DNA from: Picochlorum sp. 'celeri'
Taxonomy: Eukaryota > Chlorophyta > Trebouxiophyceae
Direction of reading: 5' to 3'
NCBI GenBank assembly: GCA_010909725.1
Contig: JAACMV010000011.1
Coordinates: 558,001-622,000, forward strand
Length of the DNA: 64,000 bases
Within the stretch, counting starts at the first letter, position 1. The number at the start of each line of letters is the position of its first letter. The notes under the pieces were generated by a model that saw only the letters and a program-made list of their open reading frames with translations, ran no database searches and was not told the DNA's origin. Both the position numbers and the translations under genes were made by a program. Shown here piece by piece: positions 47,875-58,731 of this stretch.

Positions 47875-49107
47875 ATGAAGAAGAGAATCCTTACCACATT
47901 TGGCAACGGAGATTGTGGTCGCCTTGGCCATGGCACACCCTGCACGTCCATCGAAATCCCGAAGCAGGTATCTGCGCCTATTTTAGAAGGGTTTGAATAC
48001 ATCCAAGTTGCTTGCGGAGGAGCACATACCCTTGCATTGAGTAGAGAAGGTTCTGTCGTCTCTTTTGGACTCAACGACAAAGGACAGCTGGGTCATAGCG
48101 AAAGCGAGGCATGGGTGGCAGAGCCAATCGATGTCCCCATCCCAGAGGATGTGGTTCATGTGGCAGCTGGACATTATCACTCGTTGGCTGTGGACAGGAA
48201 TGGGGGTGTGTGGGCATGGGGACAGAATGGGTCTGGTCAACTTGGACTGGGGCAGGAGGTTCATACAACATGTGATCCGAGACTGGTGGCTTCCATCAAG
48301 GATAGTGATATAGTATATGCTGCAGCTGGGGCTGCTCATTCGCTTCTTGTGAGCTCTGCAGGGGAGTTGTATACGTGTGGAGATGGAGCACATGGGAGGC
48401 TGGGTCATGGAACAGCTGGGTCATCATCTATATTTCGGTACATATCGACGCAGGGGGAGTATATTCCTAGAAAAGTGAGAGCTTTGGAGGCGAAAAAGAT
48501 TGTGGCTGCAGCCGCAGGGCATATGCATTCTGCGTGCATAGACTCTGATGGGTTTGTATACACCTTTGGAAATGGGAGGCATTTGCAGCTGGGCACTGGG
48601 ACTCGAGATGATTCGTCCGTTCCTATTAAAGTTCAAGGATTAGAATCCGTTGGATCGCTGGCGTGCGGTGGGTACCATTCTCTGGCATCCACGCACTATG
48701 GAAAGACCATGGTGTGGGGTGCTGAGCAGCAGGGATGCTTGGGGTTGGGTAGCTCTGTCCCCCATGGAGTACTACGCCCTCAGCCAATACCAGACTTTCA
48801 GTCGATATCCGTCGCAGCCGGTTGGAAACATTCCGCAGCCATAGATGATAGGGGGTGGGCTCACTGCTGGGGATGGGGAGGATCTCAGGGCACTGCCATG
48901 AGCATGGATCATGGAGGCAGTGGAGGTGGGCAATTAGGTGGTGACGACTGTGATGCATGGTCTCCCCGTAGGATTGTTACCATCGAGATGGCAGATGGAC
49001 TCGAGGTGCCCCAGTCCCAGTCACAGGGACATCTCATCTGGAAGGCAGTGAGCATGTCTTGCGGACTTAATCACACAGCCATGATTGTTGAACTTGTCAA
49101 TGGATGA
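47875..49107 (+). CDS. RCC1-repeat (UVR8/RCC1-like) beta-propeller protein
   Basis: This 410-aa protein is a seven-bladed RCC1 propeller: FGNGDCGRLGHG, SFGLNDKGQLGHSES, AWGQNGSGQLGLGQ, TCGDGAHGRLGHGT and TFGNGRHLQLGTGT, with the ACGGAHTLAL / AAGHYHSLAV / AAGAAHSLLV / AAGHMHSACI blade pattern. Related plant proteins range from Ran exchange factors to the UV-B receptor UVR8. A GWKHS motif is present once (VAAGWKHSAAIDD); UVR8 has GWRHT several times with a Trp triad and a C-terminal VP motif, neither of which I see. It is best left as RCC1-family of unknown partner. One exon. Confidence 0.9.
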   Translation: MKKRILTTFGNGDCGRLGHGTPCTSIEIPKQVSAPILEGFEYIQVACGGAHTLALSREGSVVSFGLNDKGQLGHSESEAWVAEPIDVPIPEDVVHVAAGHYHSLAVDRNGGVWAWGQNGSGQLGLGQEVHTTCDPRLVASIKDSDIVYAAAGAAHSLLVSSAGELYTCGDGAHGRLGHGTAGSSSIFRYISTQGEYIPRKVRALEAKKIVAAAAGHMHSACIDSDGFVYTFGNGRHLQLGTGTRDDSSVPIKVQGLESVGSLACGGYHSLASTHYGKTMVWGAEQQGCLGLGSSVPHGVLRPQPIPDFQSISVAAGWKHSAAIDDRGWAHCWGWGGSQGTAMSMDHGGSGGGQLGGDDCDAWSPRRIVTIEMADGLEVPQSQSQGHLIWKAVSMSCGLNHTAMIVELVNG

Positions 49108-49326
49108 TACATACATAAACCAGTATATATATATGAAATAAAATAATATATGTGAAGAATGTATTGTTAAAAATGGCCAAACCCTGAGTTTGATACAATA
49201 ATTGCATGTTTTCTTGTATTTCTGCCTTTCGAACGATAGAGAATTTCTGCATAGTAGATTCTGGGAGAATTGCTCATAGCAATACTAGATATTAGAAGGA
49301 TTTGGTTGGTCTAGAAATATTCAAGG

Positions 49327-51729
49327 ATGAATGCGTCGCTCGTCGTGACGATTTGTATGCACTTGGTGTTCCAGGGTGGGCTGTTTTACTGGACCCTGTC
49401 TTCGCTTGCAAAAGCAAAGCCATCATGGTTTACTCTCAAATCTCTCTGGAAAGAGTATTCTGTTGGGAACTCAGGATTAGATATACCTGTGTCAGTTCTT
49501 GTATACTCGATTGTGCTGGTCCTATGCATGGTATGGGCGAGGTATCGGTTGAATAGGTTGGTGAGAATGTTTCAAGTACCAAGGACTGATGCACTTGCGC
49601 TCAAGGCACCACGCACCTCTATCTATGTGCTGACGAGTGTGTATCACATTCTTTTGTTGGGAAAGGCTGTGGTGGTAGCTATATTGAGTGATGAGGAGCC
49701 GTGGCCGGTGGATAGATATCATTCTGGGTTGGTGTGCATCTACACGGGGGTGGTGGTGGCGTTTGTGGTGACGCAGTTTCAACAGCATGTGTGTATGCGG
49801 GCGATTGATAGTCTGGCGAAGAAAAAAGCAATGGAAGTACGGGCGTCTTCGTTATATCAGCCTTTGGTGGCTGATAGCGAGGAACACAAGGATGATGGAG
49901 AGGAGGAGGTTCGGCATGCGACGATATTGGGGTTGTTGGGTTTTGCTGCGCCTGATACGCTCTTGCTGACGGTTGCGTTTCTGGCTGGATCGCTTGCGGC
50001 GTTGGGTCAGGCTCTGATACCGTATTATACGGGTAAAATTATAGATTATGCGTCGATTGATCCGGATAGAGCATTGTTCAAATACACTATTGTCAAGTTG
50101 TTGCTGGTGGCGTTTCTCTGTGCTATATTTACTGGTATACGTGGAGGATTGTTTACGTATGCCATGACCCGGATGAATGTGAGGCTTCGTATGAGACTGT
50201 TTAGTTCGTTGTTGAGACAAGATTGTGGGTTTTTTGATCGGAATCGAATTGGAGATATTACTTCAAGGTTGTCAGCAGATACAACGACCGTGTCGGATCA
50301 GATTTGTCTGAATTTGAATGTTATGATGAGATCCATTACGCAGGCAGCCATGGTTCTCGTGTTCATGTTCAAGTCGTCATGGAGGCTGTCGGTGGTGACA
50401 TTTGTCATGGTGCCAATCGTGATTATTGTCTGCAAGGTGTATGGAGCCTATTACAGAAGAATGTCAAAGACGGTTCAGGCGCGGTTGGCAGAGGCGAATA
50501 GTGTCGCCGATGAATCTCTATCATCCATATCTATCGTCAAGTCTCATGCGGCTGAGGGAAGTACGGAATCTGCGTATGAAACAAAGCTGAGGGAATTTTA
50601 TTTCATTCAAGTGAAGCAGGCGCTTGCATATTCCCTGTATATGATCAATAATACGTTTTTGACGGCTGCAGTTATTGCTGGTGTCCTTTTCTATGGTGGA
50701 ACTTTGGTGTTGAATGACGCGATGAGTGCTGGATCGCTCGTGAGTTTTATGCTGTACCAGCAAAGTCTGAGTGCATCTTTCCAGTCGTTAGGAGATGTGT
50801 TTTCCGCCCTGTCTGCTGCAGTAGGAGCTGCTGATAAGGTGATTGAACTTATCAACAAACCACCTGCTTTTATTGAGAGTGGAACAGAGAAACCAGATAG
50901 GGATTTGGTGGGGAGTATTGAATTCCGTAATGTGTCCTTTAGCTATCCTGCCAGGCCTGGTATCACCATTCTGGAAAACTTTTCCCTCTCTATTCGCCCT
51001 GGTGAGGTTGTCGCATTGGTTGGGCCTTCTGGTGGTGGTAAATCATCGATTGTTAAGCTGTTAGAACGCCAATATTTGCCATCAAACGGCGCTGTATTGA
51101 TTGATGGAAGAGATATTGGATCATATGATAAAAAGTGGCTCAGGCAGAGGGTTGCGTTGGTGGGACAAGAACCCGTCTTGTTTGCACGAAGTATAAAGCG
51201 AAATATAATTTATGGAATGGAAACTGATGATGGGCTGCCCGAAGAGCAGGTGCCTGATGATGATGAGATTGAACTGGCATCAAAGCTGGCCAATGCGCAT
51301 GAATTCATCAGTCTGTTGCCAGAGCAGTATGAAACAGAGTGTGGTGAAAGAGGTGTGCAGCTCTCTGGAGGTCAAAAACAGCGACTTGCAATTGCTCGAG
51401 CGCTTGTTAGGAAACCGTCAATCTTATTGCTTGATGAAGCAACGAGTGCATTGGATGCAGACAGTGAGCATGTTGTGCAGGAGGCATTAGACAGGACCAT
51501 GGTGGGTAGAACGGTGTTGGTCATCGCTCATAGGTTATCGACAATCCAAAATGCAGATCGAATATGTGTGGTTCAGAAAGGTGCGGTGGTCGAGATGGGT
51601 ACACATGAGGAATTATTGGAGAGGCAAGGTATATATGCAAAGCTTGTTCGCCGTCAATTGGCACGAAGTGAATCATCAGCCAGTTTGCTTGGCATGACTC
51701 CTTCTACATCCAGTGCTAAATTAGCATAA
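49327..51729 (+). CDS. ABC-B half-transporter, TAP/TAPL-like
   Basis: This 800-aa protein has four extra N-terminal spans (from MNASLVVTICMHLVFQGGLF), a six-span exporter domain (about 205-500) and one nucleotide-binding domain. In the NBD are Walker A GPSGGGKSS (about 566), Q-loop LVGQEPVLFARS, signature LSGGQKQRLAIARAL (about 678), Walker B ILLLDEATSALD and H-loop VIAHRLST. Extra TMD0-like spans and one NBD point to the TAP/TAPL (ABCB9-like) group, which works as a dimer and moves peptides or lipids in endomembranes. No targeting peptide is obvious, so a vacuole or lysosome-like location is an inference. One exon. Confidence 0.94.
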   Translation: MNASLVVTICMHLVFQGGLFYWTLSSLAKAKPSWFTLKSLWKEYSVGNSGLDIPVSVLVYSIVLVLCMVWARYRLNRLVRMFQVPRTDALALKAPRTSIYVLTSVYHILLLGKAVVVAILSDEEPWPVDRYHSGLVCIYTGVVVAFVVTQFQQHVCMRAIDSLAKKKAMEVRASSLYQPLVADSEEHKDDGEEEVRHATILGLLGFAAPDTLLLTVAFLAGSLAALGQALIPYYTGKIIDYASIDPDRALFKYTIVKLLLVAFLCAIFTGIRGGLFTYAMTRMNVRLRMRLFSSLLRQDCGFFDRNRIGDITSRLSADTTTVSDQICLNLNVMMRSITQAAMVLVFMFKSSWRLSVVTFVMVPIVIIVCKVYGAYYRRMSKTVQARLAEANSVADESLSSISIVKSHAAEGSTESAYETKLREFYFIQVKQALAYSLYMINNTFLTAAVIAGVLFYGGTLVLNDAMSAGSLVSFMLYQQSLSASFQSLGDVFSALSAAVGAADKVIELINKPPAFIESGTEKPDRDLVGSIEFRNVSFSYPARPGITILENFSLSIRPGEVVALVGPSGGGKSSIVKLLERQYLPSNGAVLIDGRDIGSYDKKWLRQRVALVGQEPVLFARSIKRNIIYGMETDDGLPEEQVPDDDEIELASKLANAHEFISLLPEQYETECGERGVQLSGGQKQRLAIARALVRKPSILLLDEATSALDADSEHVVQEALDRTMVGRTVLVIAHRLSTIQNADRICVVQKGAVVEMGTHEELLERQGIYAKLVRRQLARSESSASLLGMTPSTSSAKLA

Positions 51730-51775
51730 TGTCATTTTACATCAGTGTTTTGATACGATAGTAGTGTGTAAAAAT

Positions 51776-53329
51776 CTATGATGACGCTTCTGAAGGCAGT
51801 AGTGTCTCAGGTATGATTGGCGTCCGAGGACTGCCATAGATTGTACTGAAGCATTCCACTAAAAACGGTAGCTGTACCGAAGCGACAAGACTGTAAGCTT
51901 TGTTGAACACCTCCAACTCATCTGCATCTACATTCATCATTCGCCTCTCTTCCAATGCTGCAGCCAACTTTTGGAAAGATACCCTAAGGCATTCAGCCAC
52001 CCTATCCTTTATAGCAGATGGTGCACAATGTCTGAGCTCATTAAACCCTGCCAACAGACCATTGGTATACACAGCCAAGGGTGGGTGCTCAACCAAAACA
52101 ATCGGTGGCTCGATGCCTTTTGTCAACACCTTTGCTGACTCCTCCTCCTTCCCATCCTCCTTTTGATTCTTGCTCATTTCCATCGCTCTATTCAGCACTG
52201 AAGGAATTGAAACCCATCTGTGCGTTGCAATCATCTCTTGAAACACCTCATCTGCCACCTGCACCAGCCTCTCAAAGTTGGCATACGCCGCATCTTGGAA
52301 CATTGGAAACACAGTGGGTCTAAAATCAAGCCCCACCCGAGCTAATGCTTTTCCACAGTACATGCAATGATCTAAAACTGACGCCAGACTACCTCCATCT
52401 TCGATTAAAGGCAGATTGGTCTGCATTTCTGCCAAGTAAAACACCATTCTCTTGTATGACCACGAAAACGATGGATCATTCACATCAAACACTGCACCGT
52501 CCTTTGAATAAAATATAGCACGATACTGCATGAGAATATCAAACATCTGCAGCCTATATATATCCGTTATTTTCTTCAAGTACTCGTACGGAGGCAACGA
52601 ATCTCCCAACTCCCTCAAAGACGCATCAATCCAGCACCCCCTCCTTTCCAGAAACTCCTTCTTCAATGCCACAGCATCCGACGGGAACGCATTCATCCTT
52701 TTCAGATACCCCACAACCTTTAAGCACTCGGCAAGCTGAATACTGGACTGCAGCTTCTCCAACAACTGCTCCACCATCACCTCCAAGACAGCCTCAATGT
52801 CCCGGGACAGCATCACAACCACAGGAATGTCTCCATGGATCATCCTCAACCTCCTCCCAAACGATTTCAACTCCAACGCTTCATCATAATTACCAGCCCT
52901 TACACACGTATCCATCAACGAAGGAATCTCTAAAATATCCAACAACATGCCCTGATGAGAATACACGTGGCGAAGCGCCTCTCGAGTCGAATTCTCCTGC
53001 GATGCCTTCTTCCGAAACTCATTCGCCTGCTCTTGCAGATCCGGAACATCAACATCCTCAATCTTCTTCAAACATTCAGAACAATCTCGCAACACACCAC
53101 CCAGCGACTTCATCTTCTCATGAACACTCAAGTACACATTGTAATGGCTAGACACACAGTCGTCCAACAATTTCTTCCTATCCTCCACATCCTGCACCAG
53201 CTTTGCTGGCTCATGCTTGATCTTGATATGGTCATATTCTAACAATTCCCCAAAATACTCCTGCATTTCCTTGCTCTGATCGTCCTTTCCACGACCAGAA
53301 ACCTCTGCTACGCCAAAATCAAGACCCAT
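51776..53329 (-). CDS. COG8: Conserved oligomeric Golgi complex subunit 8
   Basis: The first in-frame ATG (53329) gives 517 aa. The Dor1/COG8 pattern is clear: YFGELLEYDHIKIKHEPAKL near the start, then EILEIP-like LLDILEIPSLMDTCVRAGNY, YDEALELKSFGRRLR, LKVVGYLKRMNAF and YRLQMFDILMQYRAIF, and FLVECFSTIYG at the end. COG8 belongs to lobe B of the COG tether that brings vesicles to the Golgi. The frame stays open for 38 codons upstream of this ATG without another ATG, which might be a 5' exon; homologues do not need it. Confidence 0.92.
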   Translation of the reverse strand: MGLDFGVAEVSGRGKDDQSKEMQEYFGELLEYDHIKIKHEPAKLVQDVEDRKKLLDDCVSSHYNVYLSVHEKMKSLGGVLRDCSECLKKIEDVDVPDLQEQANEFRKKASQENSTREALRHVYSHQGMLLDILEIPSLMDTCVRAGNYDEALELKSFGRRLRMIHGDIPVVVMLSRDIEAVLEVMVEQLLEKLQSSIQLAECLKVVGYLKRMNAFPSDAVALKKEFLERRGCWIDASLRELGDSLPPYEYLKKITDIYRLQMFDILMQYRAIFYSKDGAVFDVNDPSFSWSYKRMVFYLAEMQTNLPLIEDGGSLASVLDHCMYCGKALARVGLDFRPTVFPMFQDAAYANFERLVQVADEVFQEMIATHRWVSIPSVLNRAMEMSKNQKEDGKEEESAKVLTKGIEPPIVLVEHPPLAVYTNGLLAGFNELRHCAPSAIKDRVAECLRVSFQKLAAALEERRMMNVDADELEVFNKAYSLVASVQLPFLVECFSTIYGSPRTPIIPETLLPSEASS

Positions 53330-53834
53330 CGTATGAACTCTGACCACGGATTCTTCCAATACCGTTACAAGAACCTTTTCAGGATATAAACCGTACAATC
53401 GGCATGCACCCAAATCGTATAATGGGGATAGATCAGAGAACAATCTCTGCTATGTGAAATCGCGACCTAGAAGGTGACGAAACACTACAAATACCTCATA
53501 AGAGCACCCACAATTCCTTTGTGGTGATTATTAAAGTATTTTTAGACTACCATGGCTGCGAATCGACACCAATGAAACCAACATGGTGTCTTTTGGCGCA
53601 TCGAAGATACATTGGCCTATGTGTCCCATCAAAAAGTATATTGGATGGGAGATATGAAAAGTGATACGCGACCGTTACGTTCATTACAGCAAGGGGTCTA
53701 GATTCTCTAGATGGGCCTCAAAATAGTGTTTAAAATAATTCTATAAACTGAAATAATACTATAGAAACGACTGATTTGTTCTGAAACCTACTATCAGCGG
53801 TATTCGGTACGCTGAGGTCATCGATCCAACTACC
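53330..53834. promoter_or_regulatory. Divergent promoter region of COG8 and CAP-G
   Basis: No gene is seen in this 505-bp spacer. TTTTGGCGC at 53591-53599 fits an E2F/DP consensus (TTTSSCGC), about 240 bp upstream of the condensin gene, a likely cell-cycle target. This is an inference. Confidence 0.35.
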
Positions 53835-56800
53835 ATGGTATCGAGAAGAAGACAGGAGCCAGATTCTCCATCTGAGAGCGATGTAACTTTTTCTTCTTCT
53901 ATTTTAAGTATTCCTGTGTTGCTGAATGAAGCTCAAAAGTCTCTTGGGCATGGGCAAGTGCGGTATGCCAATATGCTGTGGGACAGAGTGGAGGAGAATA
54001 TTGAGGATGAGTTGCACCAATTGTGTATTTGCTTGAAATGGATTGTATCCTTGTCAGAGGTAGGTTAGGATGTCGTATCTCATGGTTGCAGTGTGTCGAA
54101 TGACGTTGGAGTCTTGTGTGCAGAGAAATATGTATCATGATAGGTTGGTCAAGTTCTTTGGCATCTTGTCCTCGCTTGCTGCGAATACTGATAGGCTGCA
54201 GTGTGTGGAAGTAATGATTGGGTTTCTCGTGGAATGGTCCCATGCAAAGGAGCCGATGATGCGCTGGAGAGTGTGCCAATTGATTGGAAACTTGGTGAAT
54301 AATATGCCAGAGGAGGCCGATGTTGCAGAGGAGGTTTTGGATGCTGTGCAGAAGAGCATGTTGAGGCTTGTTGAGGATGGAAGGCCAAATGTTCGAACAG
54401 CGGCTGTCAAGGCTCTGCTGCGATTTCCTCAGCCAAATGATGACGGAGACTTTGTGGATTGTCCTGTTGTTGAGAGTTTGCTCAAGGTGTTGAAATCTGA
54501 TAAGAGCAAGGAGGTCAGAAAGGCAGTCATCTCTGTGTTGCCGATCAGTGAGTATACTCTGGAGTTTATGGTGTTGAGAACGCGAGATGAATCTGATGAT
54601 GTGAGGAAGACGACGTATATGACCTTGGCAGAAAAGACAGCGTTATCTGATGTCAATCCCTCTCTTGTTCCGGGGCTGTTGAGCAAAGGTTTACAGGATC
54701 GAGTGGAATCTGTTGTGGATGCTGCGAAAGGCCTTGTCGTATCGTGGTTTGACTCTTGTGGTGGAGAGCCGTTGACGCTGCTGAGAGAAATGAATGGTGG
54801 AGAACATGTGGAGGCAGCCGAGCTGGTCCTCATGGCCTTGTTCACCAGTGAAAGGTTGGATGCTGTTCAGGTTGCACTGCTGGCCTCGAACGAAAAGTTG
54901 GGACTTCGCACAGATTTTACAGTGGATAATCCAAACCTGATGTCGGCTGAGGAGGCGTTATTTTGGCGCGTTGTGTGTGTGCACTTGTCCTCTGAGGCAT
55001 CCTCCCACGGCATTAGGGCTGCCACATCAGGAGGAGCTACTGCCAATGTTGAAGCTGCAACTGCTGGAGAGAGGCTTGAAGCATTTGAAGCAGTCATGCC
55101 AAGTTGCGTCGAGGACCTTGCATTCATCATTCGCCTTCACAAGGATGAGCCACAGACCTGCTGCCAGTTGTTGCTTCTTGCAGCTCAATGTGCTGATTTT
55201 GTCGATGCCAGTGGCCGACGAGCTATCGAAGACGTGATTCGAGAAATTTTGACGTCTGGAGTATACAACAAAAAGCTGTACGATGCGTGTTTTGAGGTTG
55301 TACGTAAGATGTATACATCAGATGAATCCCTGACCGAGGCTGCCTTCCACATTCTCGAGCATGTGTTGACCAAGAAGGATTTGATGCCACTCGACCCACA
55401 AAAAATGCATTCGTTGACATCTGAGGACCAAATTCTCTTGTTAAGTATCATTTCTGGATTTCTGTCCTCTCTCAAATGCCTGGAGATGAGTGAAAGTGCA
55501 TTGCAATGGTCTGACATCTTGCAGCATGTTATTTGGTCTGCATCCACGAGCCCCGATGAGCATGTTCGAGTTATTGCATACACATGCCTTGGATTATACT
55601 TTTTGATCGAGACTGGAAAAGAAACGAGCGCTCTTATTATGAAGGACATGTTCAAGGCACTCATCTCATGTGAAGAGCAGGCAGATGTGAATGCAGTCAT
55701 GATTCAGGCATTGGGCGATGCATGCCTCTCCCGAGGTCCTAAAGCAGTACAACTCATGATCCAAGAGATGGCTCAAGCAGACAACCATGAAGAGACCCCA
55801 ACAATTGTAGACCTGATGCTTCACTATGCCCAAGAATGGCTCGATGCTGACGATGCAGAGGCTCATGCTACCATTGGCGAAGCCGTCGTCGAATGCCTCA
55901 TCAAGTTGGTCTCGGTGAATGAATTAAGGCAATCATCGGACCTGCACCACGAGATGGATACCGCGCTGGAAGATGGAGACATGATCCGAATCCTTGTCAA
56001 ACTGTTTGTGCTCTGCTTTGATGCATGTACACGTGTATCACCAAAAGCAAGACAGAGCCTGCTCGTATTCTTCCAACGATATGCTACATTATCGGTCACC
56101 TCGCAGCAGTACTTGGCTACCGCAATGCTCCCCGCAGTCAGATCCGCAGCAGCCATTGATGTTGCTGCTCGGAGAAAGACAATTGCCTCTGGAGCCATTG
56201 CACCCCAGGTCATTGCATTTGCCACCAAATTGCTCCAAATGCCAGTCATGGATCGTCACGGAGAACGTGAAATGTTTGGACATGAACCATTGGCTGAAAT
56301 ACTCATGGGTGAAATCATAGAATGTGCCCATGCACGGTCAGTACCAAAGCAGTATATGACTGCCATGTGCAAAGCCCCAGCAGCACTACCAATGTATGAT
56401 GCGGGAGATGAGACCAGAGAGACAGTAATGAGAATTCATATATATGCCACCCATGCAGCAGACATCATATCAGATCCTGCGTGTGTCAAGGAAATGGAGA
56501 ATATCCAAAAGCGCTACAAGCCCACTGTCAATGACGATGATGCTCAGCACAAGGATGATTCTCACGTGGACACATTGCTCAACGAACTGAGAGACAATGT
56601 ACATGCATTCTGCACTGGGTTCCCTGAACCATTCAAGAAGGAGGAAGAGGCATGTGACTCTGACATGGATGAAGACTCTTCTCCTTCTTCTTCTTCTTCT
56701 TCTTCCTCCATGGCACAGGGCCAGCGACGCAGGCTGCCATCACGGGTGACGAGAACAACATCAAACATGAATGAAATCTCAGACGACGACGACGATGATG

Positions 56801-56976
56801 ATGAAGACGAAAAGGACAAAGAAGAAGATGATGAAAATGTGTCCCCACACACCAGTCGTGGTGGCATTCATGCCCCCATGCCTGGCCAGACTAGAAAAAC
56901 GAGGAGAAGACAATCCACCGAATCAGTGACTGCCTTGGGAGATGCATTGAATACCAAGGCACGCCTCTCAACCTGA
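53835..56976 (+). CDS. CAPG: Condensin I subunit CAP-G
   Basis: Exons 53835-54059 and 54124-56976 give 1025 aa, close to human NCAPG (1015). It is an all-helical HEAT-repeat protein; visible blocks include HDRLVKFFGILSSLAANTD, MMRWRVCQLIGNLVNNMPEE, RPNVRTAAVKALLRFPQPND and KSKEVRKAVISVLPISEYTL, all hallmarks of CAP-G. Condensin compacts mitotic chromosomes, and CAP-G with CAP-H binds DNA. The last 120 residues are acidic with Ser and Asp runs (DDDDDDDEDEKDKEEDDEN) and likely CDK sites. The 64-bp intron lies after codon 75. Confidence 0.95.
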
Positions 56977-57113
56977 CCATCCATTATTATTAATAATAAT
57001 ACTTTTGTTGTATCAATCAAACATCGACTCGTATTGGTAGAAGATAGATATTTGCTGCCACAAGGGGGAGTGACTGTTATTTTTTCATGCGTTTGGATTG
57101 TGGATGATTGACC

Positions 57114-58479
57114 ATGTTTCTGGATAAACCATTTCACATAGTTGGACTGTTCCTTCTGCTGGTAGTAGCACTGATCCATCCGATTGCAGGAGCGAGTGCA
57201 GGATCAGACAACAAAAAAGTACTCGTCTTGGTGGACGATCACGCCACGACAAAGACCCACAGTACCTTTTTGGATACCATTAAGCGGAAAGGATATGACG
57301 TAACTGTATCACTGGCGACATCAGATGAGGTACAACTGCAAGATGTTGAAACATGGCTGTTTGACAAACTCGTCGTTTTAGGAGGACAATCAAGTACGTG
57401 TTTGGAGAGATTTTTCATCCGATGCCTACAGGAATCATATCATATAGTACATTTTCATATTGTGTGCAGAATATGGTCCTGGTATTACAGCGAGGAAGCA
57501 GTTGGAGTTCTTTGAAGCTGGTCATGACTTGTATGTGGCAGTGACTCCATCTGCCGGATCATCTACTCGGGCGTTGCTCGGGCGATTAGGTGCTGATATC
57601 GAAGATTCTGGATCTACGGTTGTGGATCACTTCAAATATAATGCGAAAATTGATGAGGGAGGGCATACGGCAGTGTTGACATCTATAGATGACAGTCTGT
57701 CTGGAACATTTGCGCCTTCAACAGAGCAGCATGACATCACCTGTCCTCGTAGCATTGGGTTTTCCATATCTCCTGAAGCTTATATGACAATGGGTGTGTT
57801 GCATGGTTCCCCAACAGCGTATTCGGCTCAGAAGGATAGCACAGCTGCCGGCACTGGAAAGGCTGCCTTGGGTGGATACAACCTCAAGCTTGCTGCCCTC
57901 GTGCAGGGAAGAAATAACGCTCGCGCCGCAGTTCTCGGATCTCTAGATATGCTTTCTAACTCTCTTATTAAATCATCGAAAGGAAACGCTGGGTTCGCCA
58001 TTGACTCGTTAAGCTGGGTGTTCCAAGAAAGACACGTCTTGCATGCATCAGCAATTAGGCATAGACTTGTGGATGGGCCATGGAACCCACCATTATACAG
58101 GATCAAAGATGATGTCGAAGTTTTTGTTGATATTGAAGAATGCAATTCTTCTCGATGCCAACCGTTTGATGGAAAGGATGTGCAAGTCGAGTTTGTCATG
58201 CTTGACCCATACATCAGAAAGACCCTGACACACCTTGGCAATGGAACCTTTACTGCCCAGGTCAAAGTTCCAGATGTATACGGCGTATTCAAATGGGTCA
58301 TAGACTATAAGAGACCCGGATATTCGTGGATATATGAGTCAGAAACTGTCCCAGTGAGACCATTCAGGCATTACGAGTACTCTCGATTCTTGTCTCAAGC
58401 ATTCCCATATTATGGGTCTGTCATGGCCATGGTTGTCGGGTTCTTGTTCACTGGTGCCTTTTTCTTATACAGTACATAA
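57114..58479 (+). CDS. OST48: Oligosaccharyltransferase 48-kDa subunit (OST48/WBP1)
   Basis: Exons 57114-57393 and 57470-58479 encode 429 aa. The first ATG is at 57114. The signal peptide (IVGLFLLLVVALIHPIAGA) is followed by a GIFT-like fold (VLVLVDDHATTKTHSTFLDT, WLFDKLVVLGGQ), a lumenal middle region (AALVQGRNNARAAVLGSLDM), and a single C-terminal span with a short basic-poor tail (MAMVVGFLFTGAFFLYST). OST48 is a non-catalytic subunit of the ER N-glycosylation complex and contacts other subunits. Length and layout match plants and animals. Confidence 0.95.
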
Positions 58480-58731
58480 ATAGATATGTGTAAATATGAA
58501 TATATACAGGTATGGACTAGAAATTGGCCTCCTGTGTGATTTTTTGAATATAAACTCCTGTCAGACTCACGGAGGAGGCTATTGTATTTGAAATTGAACT
58601 TTACGTATGCAGCGTCACTCATATTAAAATATAAGGAAATAAACCCACGTACATATAGTCTCTATGGGCGTCGACAATTCTGTTTAAATCCAACAACAAC
58701 AAGAAGAACAAGAACAGCAAGAAGAAAGGAC
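58480..58731. other. Intergenic gap, no gene seen
   Basis: Spacer between OST48 and the lipase. It contains AT-rich stretches and an (AAC)n to (AAG)n tract at about 58690-58725. No supported gene. Confidence 0.4.

Noticed and set aside
53330..53443. N-terminal extension of COG8
   Set aside because: The 38 extra codons begin with TTG and have no COG8 similarity; the ATG at 53329 fits homologues.
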